Shown piece after piece: positions 8,616-15,784 of a DNA stretch of 40,890 nt. Every line of letters starts with the position of its first letter. The first letter of the stretch is position 1. The stretch lies in the NCBI RefSeq assembly GCF_000341105.1, contig NZ_ANBB01000066.1:1-40890 (forward strand), given 5' to 3'. The position numbers and the translations under genes are program-made. Below the pieces are notes generated by a model. The model saw only the letters and a list, made by a program, of their open reading frames with translations. It was not told where the DNA came from and ran no database searches. Source of the DNA: Nocardiopsis potens DSM 45234. Its GTDB lineage: Bacteria; Actinomycetota; Actinomycetes; Streptosporangiales; Streptosporangiaceae.

Positions 8616-8631
8616 AGTGCACCAGTGCACT
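8616..8631. promoter_or_regulatory. Dyad in divergent promoter region
   Basis: AGTGCA-N4-TGCACT, a perfect 6-bp dyad, lies in the 226-bp divergent gap between the minus-strand pair (start 8552) and the helix-turn-helix gene (start 8779). The overlapping TATAGT and, on the other strand, CACTAT resemble -10 elements. It is a candidate operator; the binding protein is not known, the neighbouring DUF5753 regulator being the obvious candidate. Confidence 0.4.
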
Positions 8632-8778
8632 CAAACTTGCAATGCTAACTTTTGAAGTAGACACACATTCAGATCATGCCCCCACGCTAGAGGGTGAGCA
8701 ACGCACGAAATGTCTGGTTCCGGGGTCTCGGGCATAGGATCAACGGCCAAAAGCAACGCTCAGCGGGAGAGGGGGGAC

Positions 8779-9609
8779 ATGGCCGGTAGCCCGACAGTGC
8801 GCAGGAAGAGGCTCTCGCGGAAGCTTCGCGAGCTCCGCGAGGCCAACAAGCTGACTTCGGAGCAGGCCACAAAGAAGGCCGGGTTCTCGCGAGGGAAGCT
8901 CACTCGCATGGAGCGAGACGAGTGGACTCGCCCCAACCCGAAGGACATCTCAATACTGCTCGACGTCTACAAGGTCACCGACCCCGCTGAACGCGAGGCC
9001 TACCTGGCCCTCGCAAAGCAGGCCCGCCAACGCGGCTGGTGGGTCTCCTACTCCGACGCTCTCGGCAAGGGCGCCTTCGTTGGCCTGGAGACCGAGTCCT
9101 CAGCCATCCGCTCGGTAGAATCCCTGCTCATCCCCGGATTGCTCCAGGTCGAAGAGTATGCTCGTGCCGTCATCCGCGGCGGCGGCGTCACCGACGAGGA
9201 TGAGATCGAGCGTCGCGTTGAAGCCCGCATGCTGCGCAAGCAGATTTTGACGCGCCCCGATGCTCCGACCTTCTGGGCGATCATCGATGAGTCAGCGCTC
9301 CGCAAGATCACTCCGGACCTCGCCGGCCAACTGCAGTACCTGCTGGACGTCCAGCGTTCGAACCTTCGCATCCAGGTGCTTCCGGATCGACTGGGCATCC
9401 ATGCCGCCATGGCCGGGAGCTTCGTGATCCTTGATTTCCCGGATGATCCGAGCGTCGTGTACATAGAAACACCTGAAGATCAGCTGTTCCTGGAAGACGC
9501 CGACCAGCTGCGCCGATACGAGCTTCTGTATGGCTATGCGCAGTCTTCTGCGCTGTCGGTGGACGACTCTCGGGCGCTCATCCAAGCTCGGCTGGACGCG
9601 ATCACATAG
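8779..9609 (+). CDS. Helix-turn-helix regulator with DUF5753 (Scr1-type) domain
   Basis: A 276-residue protein. Residues about 12-70 form an XRE-type helix-turn-helix (LRELREANKLTSEQATKKAGFSRGKLTRME). The remainder is the DUF5753 ligand/partner domain, with typical segments such as ESLLIPGLLQVEEYARAVI and FWAIIDESALRK, and the ending VYIETPEDQLFLED. In actinobacteria this family is encoded next to a DUF397 protein, as here, and is regarded as a regulator/antitoxin-like partner of it. The ATG at 8779 has GAGAGGGGGG just upstream; an earlier in-frame ATG at 8710 lacks one. Codon use is less GC-biased than in the surrounding genes (for example TTGACG, GATGAG), consistent with horizontal acquisition. 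It is 10 bases upstream of the DUF397 gene. Confidence 0.92.
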   Translation: MAGSPTVRRKRLSRKLRELREANKLTSEQATKKAGFSRGKLTRMERDEWTRPNPKDISILLDVYKVTDPAEREAYLALAKQARQRGWWVSYSDALGKGAFVGLETESSAIRSVESLLIPGLLQVEEYARAVIRGGGVTDEDEIERRVEARMLRKQILTRPDAPTFWAIIDESALRKITPDLAGQLQYLLDVQRSNLRIQVLPDRLGIHAAMAGSFVILDFPDDPSVVYIETPEDQLFLEDADQLRRYELLYGYAQSSALSVDDSRALIQARLDAIT

Positions 9610-9619
9610 AAGGTCCGAG

Positions 9620-9811
9620 ATGCCCGCTATTTATCAAAACTCATTCCATAAGAGCAGCTACAGCTCCGCCAAGCAGGAGAACTGCGTAGAGGTGGCAGAA
9701 GGGACGGTGACCGCTGTCCGCGACAGCCAGAACCGCCACCTGGGGCATGTTGAGTTCAGCGCCTCTGAATGGCGTGCCTTCCTCGATGCCCTGAAGGCCG
9801 GCGAGCTGTAG
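9620..9811 (+). CDS. DUF397 domain protein
   Basis: A 63-residue protein that is the standard DUF397 domain: FHKSSYSSAKQENCVEVAEG near the N-terminus, then VAVRDSQ-type segment (TAVRDSQNRH) and the closing FSASEWRAFLDALKAGEL. These small proteins are paired with DUF5753 helix-turn-helix proteins throughout actinomycetes, and pairs of this kind have been likened to toxin-antitoxin modules, with the DUF397 partner controlling development or growth. The ATG at 9620 lies 10 bases after the partner's stop and must be translated from the same message. A clean terminator follows at 9821. Confidence 0.92.
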   Translation: MPAIYQNSFHKSSYSSAKQENCVEVAEGTVTAVRDSQNRHLGHVEFSASEWRAFLDALKAGEL

Positions 9812-9820
9812 CCCGAACAT

Positions 9821-9855
9821 GAAGACGGCCCCGGCTGCCCGCCGGGGCCGTCTTC
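9821..9855 (+). terminator. Terminator after DUF397 gene
   Basis: Perfect 14-bp stem (GAAGACGGCCCCGG at 9821-9834, complement at 9842-9855) with a 7-base loop, 10 bases after the DUF397 stop. No long T run follows (GTGTTC), but the stem is very stable. Confidence 0.75.
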
Positions 9856-9956
9856 GTGTTCACCAAAACATCCCACACGCATAGTACACATTCCGCGACG
9901 CTGCGCCTAGCGATGGGAAAAGCCCGCCCTTTCCCATCAGTGGTCCAGCGTTCCGG

Positions 9957-10098
9957 CCGGGCGCGGCGTTTCGCGGAGCGGGGGTTCAGACGGGCGGCGA
10001 GGGTGGCGAGGGGACCGGCCGGTCGGTCGGGTGCGGCGCCCCGCGGAGCGAAGGTTCAAGCAAGCAGCGACGGCGGGAGGGGGTCGGGGCGGCCGGTC
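9957..10098 (+). repeat. Two direct copies of a ~71-bp repeat (left arm)
   Basis: Two consecutive copies start near 9957 and 10027. Each runs GGGYGCGGCG, then a CGCGGAGCG block, GGTTCA, a GCRGCGA-type block, a G-rich run, and GGCCGGTC. The same unit recurs three times in the opposite orientation at 10662-10880. I see no convincing coding frame: overlapping frames on both strands give only Gly/Arg/Ala/Pro-rich translations that reproduce the repeat. A degenerate third copy may follow at about 10099-10125. Confidence 0.8.
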
Positions 10099-10217
10099 AG
10101 GTGCGGCAGAGCGGGCAGGGGCGTCGGGATCGCCGCGCACGCGCCGCCCCGGCGCCGGGGCCGGCCGCTCCGGAAACCACCACCCCTCTCTGACCTGGGT
10201 GAATACCCACGGTGATG

Positions 10218-10262
10218 GTGGGGTGGGGCGCCCTGCGCACCGCGAGAGCACCCCGGTGATTC
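10218..10262. repeat. Inner inverted repeat of the 9.9-10.9 kb locus, left copy
   Basis: The block GCGCCCTGCGCACC followed by GAGCACCCCGGTGATT is matched, in inverted orientation, by 10503-10545 (complement of GGTGCGCAGGGC and surrounding bases). Together with the outer repeat arms this makes the whole non-coding stretch from about 9,950 to 10,880 a large imperfect inverted duplication. The 240-bp core between the inner copies (10,263-10,502) holds no gene that I can support. Confidence 0.7.
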
Positions 10263-10502
10263 CCGGGCGCGCATCCCGGCCCGGATCGGCCCCCGGCAGC
10301 CCCGAATCGCCTCGATCGGGTCGGCGATCGGGGGTTCGAGCCACCCGTAAGACCGGAAAGCAGGGGGCCGGAACCCGGGAAGGGCGGGAGTTGGGGGTGG
10401 GATGTCGCTTTTGCCCTGCCGGGAGGACCTGCCTTGGCCACTCTGGGTAACCGGGGAGGGGGCGGTGAGGGCTTCGGGGCTTACTACTCGCTGGTAGATG
10501 TA

Positions 10503-10545
10503 ATCGGGGTGCTGCGGAGGTGCGCAGGGCACCCCGCCCCCGCCC
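10503..10545. repeat. Inner inverted repeat, right copy
   Basis: Inverted partner of 10218-10262; GTGCGCAGGG at 10520-10529 is the exact complement of CCCTGCGCAC at 10231-10240, and the flanks align with few changes. Confidence 0.7.
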
Positions 10546-10661
10546 GATCCTCGATGCAAACCCGGCATAGGGGATATGACCCCCTGGTGGGTGCGGGCGG
10601 CCCGGCCGCGCCGCAGGGACACCGCTTCCTCCCGCCAGGAGCACGCGCCGGGCTGGTGAAC

Positions 10662-10880
10662 GCGGCCGCCCCGCCCCCTCCCCACCGTCGCCGCCGGCTT
10701 GAACCCCCGCCCCGCGAGACGCCGCGCCCGGGTGAGGCGCCCGCCCCGCCCCCACCGCTGCCGTCGCTGCCAGCCTGAACCTTCGCTCCGCGGGGCGCCG
10801 CGCCTGACCGACCAGCCGGTCCCCCTCCCCGCCGTCGCCGCCCGTCTTGACCTGTGCCCCGTGGGGCGCCGCGCCCGGTC
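10662..10880 (-). repeat. Three direct copies of the ~71-bp repeat, inverted relative to left arm
   Basis: Read on the minus strand, copies start near 10880, 10809 and 10735, 71 and 74 bases apart. The middle copy shares GCGGCGCCCCGCGGAGCGAA with the left-arm copy at about 10033. Beyond the last copy, both outer ends of the locus carry a GGGACGCTGGA/CGGAACGCTGGA segment followed by TGGGA and a run of purines, so the symmetry extends to about 9,930 and 10,905. Confidence 0.8.
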
Positions 10881-10995
10881 GGGACGCTGGATGGGAGAAG
10901 GGGGGAGGCGGCACCGGGAAGCGCTCGGAGGAGGAGGCGTAGGCGGGCCTCTCCCATCAACGATCCGGATGGCGACCGCCGGGCCCAGTGAGACC

Positions 10996-11571
10996 TCAGC
11001 GCACGACGTCGTAGACGACCTTCACCACGCCGTTCCCGTAGCTCTCCGACTCGCGCAGGGACAGGTTCTGCTTCTCCCGGTCCTCGCGGCTGAAGATGCT
11101 CTTCCCCGCCCCCAGCAGAACCGGGAAGACCAGCAGGTTGTAGCGGTCGATCAGGTCCGCCTCCGCCAGGCGGCGCGCCAGCTCCGCGCTGCCGTGGATG
11201 AAGATCGCCCCGCCCTCGCCCCGCTTGAGCTCCGCCACGTCCTCGGTGGACCGCAGGATCGTGATCTCCCCCCAGTCCCCGACCAGCTCGTCGTCGCCCA
11301 GCGAGCCGGACACGACGTACTTCGGCAGCTCCTTGTAGGCCGCGTGGTCCTCCGATTTCGGCCAGATGGGAGCGAACGCCTCATAGCTGCGGCGCCCGAA
11401 CATCAGCGCCGAGGTCTCCTCGATCTCCTCGCCCTTCAGCGAGTACGCCTCCGGCACGAACGGCGTCTGCATCACCCATCCGCCGCTGCGGTGCCCCTCG
11501 GCCGTTCCCCCGGGCGAGTCCACGACGCCGTCCAGCGACATGAACCCCGTGTAGACCAGCTCTCGCGCCAT
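10996..11571 (-). CDS. Dihydrofolate reductase family protein (RibD C-terminal-like)
   Basis: A 191-residue soluble protein of the RibD C-terminal/DHFR-like fold. Visible family features are the N-terminal FMSLDGVVDSPGG, MFGRRSYEAFAPIWP near residue 58, the EDVAELKRGEGGAIFIHGSAELARRL segment that forms the nucleotide-binding strand-loop-helix, and VFPVLLGAGKSIF toward the end. Family members are NADPH-dependent reductases related to riboflavin biosynthesis, but single-domain forms like this one usually have no assigned substrate. It is divergent from the LysR-type gene at 11735, with a 163-bp gap holding a dyad at 11701, so LysR control is possible. The ATG has GGAG about 9 bases upstream. 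Confidence 0.88.
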   Translation of the reverse strand: MARELVYTGFMSLDGVVDSPGGTAEGHRSGGWVMQTPFVPEAYSLKGEEIEETSALMFGRRSYEAFAPIWPKSEDHAAYKELPKYVVSGSLGDDELVGDWGEITILRSTEDVAELKRGEGGAIFIHGSAELARRLAEADLIDRYNLLVFPVLLGAGKSIFSREDREKQNLSLRESESYGNGVVKVVYDVVR

Positions 11572-11700
11572 GGCGATCTCCGTTCGATTCCCTCGGTCGG
11601 ACGACCTGATCCGACACTGTAGGGACAGGCTCCGACATCAGGCCCCGCCACCCCCGCCGGAACGGGCCCGCCCCGCCGAACAACCGCCCCCTGACGAGCC

Positions 11701-11715
11701 ACAACGATCGGTTGT
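11701..11715. promoter_or_regulatory. Candidate LysR operator
   Basis: ACAAC-N5-GTTGT, a perfect 15-bp dyad, lies 19 bases upstream of the LysR-type gene's GTG and 130 bases upstream of the divergent reductase start. LysR proteins bind such dyads between divergent genes. The TAGGGT at 11723-11728 could be the -10 of the LysR gene. Confidence 0.5.
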
Positions 11716-11734
11716 GCACTCCTAGGGTGCTCCC

Positions 11735-12721
11735 GTGGACACCGAAGCACTGCGAACCTTCGTCCGGGCCGCCGAGCTCGGGCGCCTGCAGCACGCCGCC
11801 GACGAGCTGGGCGTGACGCAGCAGGCCGTCTCCAAGCGGATCGCCGCCCTGGAGCGCGAGCTGGAAGTCCGCCTGTTCACCCGCACCGCCCGAGGGGTCG
11901 AGACCACGCCCGACGGCCAGGCCCTCCTCCCCCACGCCCGGAGCATCGTCGCGGAGGTCGAGCGCGCCGTCGCCGCGGTCCGGCCCGGCTCCCGGGCCCT
12001 CCGGATCGACGTCCTCGGCCGGCGGAGCGCGCAGGCCGCCGTCCTGCACGACTACTGGCGCTCGCACCCCCGCACCGACCTCGACGTGGTGGCCCTCAAG
12101 GACACCGACCCGCGCGCCGCGGCCGCCGCGGTCGAAGCGGGCGACGTCGACGCCTCGTTCCGCAGCGTCACCGACCCGGCCGCGCTCCCGTCCGACCTGC
12201 GGATGATCCACGCGTTCGACTCCCCGCTGGAACTCCTCGCCGGCCCGAGGCACCCGCTCGCCTCCGCGCGCGCCTTGACCCCTGCCCAGCTGCGCAAACA
12301 CCGGATCTGGGTGCCCGGCATCGTGCCCCGGAGCGAGTGGGCGGAGTTCTACGACGAACTCGCCGCCCGCTTCGACCTGCGCATCGACGCGGCGGGGCCG
12401 CACTTCGGGGACGAGGTGCTCTTGGACGTCCTCGCGGAATCCGCGGACGTGGCCACCTTCGTCGGGGCGCGCGACCGGTACATCTGGCCGGCCGGGCACG
12501 ACCTGCGCCGCATCCCCATCGTGAACCCGGTCCTCGCGTACCCGCTCTCGCTCATCCTGCCGAGGAGCAACCCGCACCCGGGCCTCCGCGGGATCATCGC
12601 CCACCTCGAAGGCCTGCCGGGGATCCCCGGAGAGGTCTGGCGCCCGTCCTGGGCGCCGGCGCCGCGCCACGGCGGCGGCGACCGCGGCGGCGACGACGGC
12701 GGCCCCGCCGCCCCCCGCTGA
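11735..12721 (+). CDS. LysR family transcriptional regulator
   Basis: A 328-residue DNA-binding regulator. The N-terminal winged helix-turn-helix is typical of LysR: LRTFVRAAELGRLQHAADELGVTQQAVSKRIAALERELEVRLFTR (residues about 5-50). The remaining ~240 residues are the periplasmic-binding-like co-inducer domain. The last ~25 residues are a low-complexity Gly/Asp/Pro tail. I kept the GTG at 11735, which begins MDTEALRTF. No ribosome site precedes it, and TAGGGT at 11723-11728 would place transcription start at about the GTG, so translation may be leaderless. The gene lies divergent from the reductase and 40 bases before the acetyltransferase gene, either of which may be its target. Confidence 0.92.
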   Translation: MDTEALRTFVRAAELGRLQHAADELGVTQQAVSKRIAALERELEVRLFTRTARGVETTPDGQALLPHARSIVAEVERAVAAVRPGSRALRIDVLGRRSAQAAVLHDYWRSHPRTDLDVVALKDTDPRAAAAAVEAGDVDASFRSVTDPAALPSDLRMIHAFDSPLELLAGPRHPLASARALTPAQLRKHRIWVPGIVPRSEWAEFYDELAARFDLRIDAAGPHFGDEVLLDVLAESADVATFVGARDRYIWPAGHDLRRIPIVNPVLAYPLSLILPRSNPHPGLRGIIAHLEGLPGIPGEVWRPSWAPAPRHGGGDRGGDDGGPAAPR

Positions 12722-12761
12722 ACCCCGTCCGTCCCTACCGAACCGGAGAGAAGGATCTTCC

Positions 12762-13310
12762 ATGCCCAAGCCCAACGAACGCTTCATGCGCATTCACGGT
12801 GACGAATTCCAGGCCATGGTCGAACGGGTCATGCAGGTCACCGAGCTCACCTCGCGGCTGAACGTGCTGCCCTTCGACGACGAGGCGGGAAAGGCGGAGC
12901 TGTTCGAGCAGATCCTCGGCGGGCCGCTGCCGGCGGGGGTGACCATCTACCCGCCGTTCTACACCGACCACGGGCTCAACCTGGACCTCGCGGAGCGGGT
13001 GTTCATCAACCAGAACTGCACGTTCCTGGACTACGCCGGGATCCGGATCGGCGAGAAGACGATGATCGGTCCGAAGGCCACCTTCATCACCGGCGGCCAC
13101 CCGATCGACCCGGCGGAGCGGAAGGAGTGGGTGAACTCCGCGCCCATCGACATCGCGGAGAACGTCTGGATCGGCGCGGGCGCCACGATCCTGCCCGGCG
13201 TCGGCATCGGCCGCGACTCCGTGGTCGCCGCCGGCGCGGTGGTGGCCGAGGACGTCCCCCCGGCCACCCTGGTCACCGGCGCCAAGGCGACCGTGAACCG
13301 TCAGTGGTGA
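12762..13310 (+). CDS. Hexapeptide-repeat sugar O-acetyltransferase
   Basis: A 182-residue acyltransferase of the maltose/galactoside acetyltransferase (LacA/Maa) type. An N-terminal helical part with the substrate-cap region (FMRIHGDEFQAMVERV, then VLPFDDEAG) is followed by hexapeptide repeats. The active-site block is visible as VFINQNCTFLDYAGIRIGEKTMIGPKATFITGGHP, where the His in GGHP is the expected general base, and later NVWIGAGATILPGVGIGRDSVVAAGAVV. Such enzymes transfer acetyl from acetyl-CoA to a sugar hydroxyl; the true acceptor is unknown. The start has AGAGAAGGA upstream. It follows the LysR gene by 40 bases on the same strand. Its 3' end overlaps the convergent CYTH gene by 10 bases. 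Confidence 0.92.
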   Translation: MPKPNERFMRIHGDEFQAMVERVMQVTELTSRLNVLPFDDEAGKAELFEQILGGPLPAGVTIYPPFYTDHGLNLDLAERVFINQNCTFLDYAGIRIGEKTMIGPKATFITGGHPIDPAERKEWVNSAPIDIAENVWIGAGATILPGVGIGRDSVVAAGAVVAEDVPPATLVTGAKATVNRQW

Positions 13311-13894
13311 TGGGACCGGGCCGGCCATAGGCCGCCGCCGGCCTCCTCCTGCTCCGGGAAGCGGAGGTCGGTGACGGCCGCCAGGTCGATGCCGTGGCGG
13401 GCGTAGACCTTGGTGGTGTTCTCCCCGGTCAGCCGCTCCTCCCCGTACCCGAGGAGGGCGGCGGTGCGCACCACCTGGTCCCGGTCGGCGGCCTCGATCT
13501 CCAGGTAGGGCGGGATCAGCGGCCAGGAGTCGATCTCCAGCCGGGCGCCCTGCAGGGTGAAGCTGCGGCGGTGGTTCTCCTGGTAGGCCTTGGGCCGGTA
13601 GCCGAGCTTGCCGAGCAGGGCATCGGCGGTGGCGAAGTCGGAGACCTCGACCTCGGTCTCCCGGGTGCCGCCGATCTCGTCGGAGTCGATCTCCTTCACG
13701 GTGAGCGTGACCGCCGACCCGGTGTCCCGCAGCCGGATCCAGCGCCCCTCGTCACCGGGTTCGATGTCGTAGACGTAGCGCCGCTGCAGGGCCTCGCCGG
13801 CCGGCTCCCCTCCTTCGGCCAGGATCCTGGCGGCCAGGGCCTCGGGGTCGATGTCGAGGACCTTGGCCTCGTACTCGATGAAGGTACGGCTCAC
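13301..13894 (-). CDS. CYTH domain protein (class IV adenylate cyclase-like)
   Basis: A 197-residue CYTH-fold protein. The signature ExExK is present at the N-terminus (IEYEAKV), followed by RRYVYDIEPGDEGRWIRLRDTG, VTLTVKEI and the closing EIDSWPLIPPYLEIEAADRD with acidic metal/phosphate contacts. Family members bind triphosphate compounds and divalent metals; this group is often annotated class IV adenylate cyclase, but thiamine-triphosphatase or tripolyphosphatase activity is equally possible. The GTG at 13894 overlaps the stop of the upstream membrane protein (GTGA), so the two are coupled. The C-terminus ends in three His codons that overlap the tail of the convergent acetyltransferase gene, suggesting it reads into its neighbour. 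Confidence 0.88.
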   Translation of the reverse strand: MSRTFIEYEAKVLDIDPEALAARILAEGGEPAGEALQRRYVYDIEPGDEGRWIRLRDTGSAVTLTVKEIDSDEIGGTRETEVEVSDFATADALLGKLGYRPKAYQENHRRSFTLQGARLEIDSWPLIPPYLEIEAADRDQVVRTAALLGYGEERLTGENTTKVYARHGIDLAAVTDLRFPEQEEAGGGLWPARSHHH

Positions 13895-14406
13895 GTCGGG
13901 GGTTCCTTCCGGTTCGCGGCCAGGGCCGCGGTGGCGAGGAAGACCAGCGAGCTCGCGGACGAGAAGACCACGAACGGCGCCGCCGACTCCCAGTCGATCA
14001 AGGGGGCGGCGACCGGGAGCACGATGACGAGCAGGACCAGTGAGGACGCCAGCATCGCGATCCCCAGGGTCCGGACCGGCCGCTCCGCCCCCGCCCACCG
14101 CAGCACCGGCACCGCCACCGGGGCGAACACCATGCCGACCGCGAGGAGCCACAGCGAAAGCGCCTCGGACTCGGCCTCGCCCGTGTGCTGGGGCTCGAAG
14201 AGCAGGCCCAGGAAGAGCACCATGATCGCGATGCAGGGGTAGAACCACACCCAGCCGAGGACCGCGGTGCCGGCGAAGCCCAGCGGCCGCCTCCACCGGG
14301 CGGGGACCCGCGACCGCTTGCCGCCCTTGCCGGGGGCTTCGGGCCCCTGCCCGGATCCGGAGAGCGCTGCGGCCTCTCCTCCCCTGCGCCCCTCCCCCTC
14401 ACCCAT
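13891..14406 (-). CDS. Hypothetical membrane protein
   Basis: A 171-residue protein with a ~45-residue basic, Gly-rich cytoplasmic start and about four hydrophobic segments (FAGTAVLGWVWFYPCIAIMVLFLGLLF; ALSLWLLAVGMVFAPVAVPVL; TLGIAMLASSLVLLVIVLPVA; VVFSSASSLVFLATAALAA). No family recognised. I chose the ATG at 14406 because the frame further upstream is an antisense shadow of the VOC gene. It overlaps the CYTH gene by four bases, so the pair is probably one transcript. Confidence 0.65.
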   Translation of the reverse strand: MGEGEGRRGGEAAALSGSGQGPEAPGKGGKRSRVPARWRRPLGFAGTAVLGWVWFYPCIAIMVLFLGLLFEPQHTGEAESEALSLWLLAVGMVFAPVAVPVLRWAGAERPVRTLGIAMLASSLVLLVIVLPVAAPLIDWESAAPFVVFSSASSLVFLATAALAANRKEPPT

Positions 14407-14444
14407 GCGGGCTCCAGAAGGGCGCCGGGGCGGCCGATTCAGCG

Positions 14445-14825
14445 TCAGAGCGCAGCAAGGCGGGCCCTGAGCAGGCAGAACTCGTTGCCTTCGGGGTCGG
14501 CGAGGACATGCCACGGCTCCTCGCCGGTCTGCCCGATGTCGGCCGGGCGGGCACCGAGCTCGAGCAGGCGCTCGAGTTCGTCGTCCTGGTCGCGGTCGAC
14601 GGCGTTGACGTCGATGTGCAGCCGGGTCTTCCCGGGCTCCGGCTCGTCCCTGCGGCTGAGGATGATCGTCGGCTGTGCACCGCCGAACCCTTCGCGCGGC
14701 CCGATCTCCACCATCTCGCCGTCCTCGCGGTCGAGCACGACGAAGTCCAGGACCTCGCACCAGAAGCGCGCCAGCGCCTCGGGGTCGCGGCAACCGAGCA
14801 CGAGTTCACTGATACGGCTTGCCAT
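14445..14825 (-). CDS. VOC family (glyoxalase-like) protein
   Basis: A 126-residue single-domain protein of the vicinal oxygen chelate superfamily. It begins with ISELVLGCRDPEALARFWCEVLDF, the typical first beta-alpha unit, and ends with EEPWHVLADPEGNEFCLLRA, the last strand with the conserved Asp-Pro-Glu-Gly-Asn-Glu-Phe-Cys. The internal TRLHIDVNAVDRDQ carries the mid-domain His. This subgroup is commonly fused or related to bleomycin-resistance/dioxygenase folds, but the substrate is unknown. It is upstream of, and in the same direction as, the membrane protein/CYTH pair, 38 bases apart, so it may be the first gene of that operon. Confidence 0.88.
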   Translation of the reverse strand: MASRISELVLGCRDPEALARFWCEVLDFVVLDREDGEMVEIGPREGFGGAQPTIILSRRDEPEPGKTRLHIDVNAVDRDQDDELERLLELGARPADIGQTGEEPWHVLADPEGNEFCLLRARLAAL

Positions 14826-15041
14826 TGGCCGAACCCACTCTCATTCCAGGGGGCCGCCGGGAGCGCACACGGAGTCCCGCGGTCCCCGGCGGGAAAGAAG
14901 CCGCACGACTGTACCGAACGGAACGGGCGCGGGTGAAGCGGTTTCAGGCCCGCCCCGAACGACGGCCCCGGCCGCCGAGGCGACGCAGCGCTCAGCCGGG
15001 ACGGTGGCAGGCGAGGCCGACCGCCCACCTCGAACCAATAC

Positions 15042-15057
15042 GTACAATTTCTTGTAC
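15042..15057. promoter_or_regulatory. YefM/YoeB operator and promoter
   Basis: GTACAA-TTTC-TTGTAC is a perfect dyad whose right half contains TGTACA (15053-15058), the core recognised by YefM in the E. coli yefM-yoeB operator. TACAAT at 15055-15060 makes a good -10 box, so repressor binding would cover the promoter of the toxin-antitoxin pair, which starts at 15097. This AT-rich spot stands out in its surroundings. Confidence 0.7.
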
Positions 15058-15096
15058 AATAAAGGTGAGTTCAGGTGCGCTACGGGAGGCTGAGAC

Positions 15097-15348
15097 GTGA
15101 AGACCATGACCTACTCCGAGTCCCGCGCCAACTACGCCGCCGCTCTCGACTCCGTGATCGATGACAGAGAAGAGCTCGTCATCACCAGAGCAGGGCGCGA
15201 GCCGGTGGTGATGATGGCTCTCTCCGAATACGAGACCCTGAAGGAGACCGCCTACCTTCTGCGCAGCCCTGAGAACGCTCGGCGCCTCGTGACCGCGATC
15301 GAGGAACTCGAGGCCGATCGCGGGATCGAGCGGGAGCTGAGCGAGTGA
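15097..15348 (+). CDS. yefM: Antitoxin of the Phd/YefM family
   Basis: An 83-residue antitoxin. The N-terminal DNA-binding half reads MTYSESRANYAAALDSVIDDREELVITRAGREPVVMMALSEYETLKET, the classic YefM pattern (starting T-Y-S-E-x-R). The C-terminal half (LRSPENARRLVTAIEELEADRG) is the toxin-binding tail. It should neutralise the YoeB-like toxin encoded next and repress its own promoter through the dyad at 15042. GGGAGG lies 8 bases before the GTG at 15097; an ATG three codons later (15106) is an alternative start. The stop overlaps the toxin start by four bases. Confidence 0.95.
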   Translation: MKTMTYSESRANYAAALDSVIDDREELVITRAGREPVVMMALSEYETLKETAYLLRSPENARRLVTAIEELEADRGIERELSE

Positions 15349-15605
15349 GGCTGGTCTGGGCGGAGAGCGCTTGGGAGGACTACGTCTGGCGGCAAGGCCA
15401 GGACAGAAAGATCCTCAAACGCATCAACACGCTGATCAAGGACATCTCCCGTAACGGCAACGAAGGCCTCGGAAAGCCGGAGCCGCTGCGACACGGTTTC
15501 CAGGGCTACTGGTCACGCCGTATCACCGATGAGCACCGACTCGTGTACAAGCTGGGCGAGGACGAGATCCGCATCGCCGCCTGCAGATACCACTACGGGA
15601 AATGA
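15345..15605 (+). CDS. yoeB: Toxin of the Txe/YoeB family
   Basis: An 86-residue mRNA-cleaving toxin of normal YoeB length. Visible conserved segments are VWAESAWEDYVWRQGQDRKILKRINTLIKDI, GKPEPLRHGFQGYWSRRITDEHRLVYKL and the C-terminal CRYHYGK. Residues known to matter in YoeB are present: Glu in KPEPL, Arg in SRRI, His in DEHRLVY, and the final His-Tyr. YoeB acts at the ribosome, cutting mRNA at the A site. The start is the GTG inside the four-base overlap with the antitoxin gene. No sign of decay is seen, so the module should be active. Confidence 0.95.
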   Translation: MRLVWAESAWEDYVWRQGQDRKILKRINTLIKDISRNGNEGLGKPEPLRHGFQGYWSRRITDEHRLVYKLGEDEIRIAACRYHYGK

Positions 15606-15784
15606 CCTCCGCGGTCCAGTGTTCGAAGCGGCCGAACGACCGACGTCGCCCCGAGAACACCACCTGCATCGACGCGTCGCCGCGGCTCGCCGGCGACCGA
15701 TCCGGCCGCCGGTGGGCCCGATAGGCGGCCTCGGCCCATGACCGCGGCGGTGGGGACGGAAACAGCGACCACCCTGCCCCAAGG

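Noticed and set aside
10330-10400. TTCGAGCC stretch suggesting a tRNA T arm
   Set aside because: No five-pair T stem, anticodon arm or acceptor pairing could be built around it.
9937-10914. 325-residue minus-strand frame across the inverted-repeat locus
   Set aside because: Its translation merely repeats the 71-bp unit in several copies and changes character in the core; other frames look equally open, as expected from base composition.
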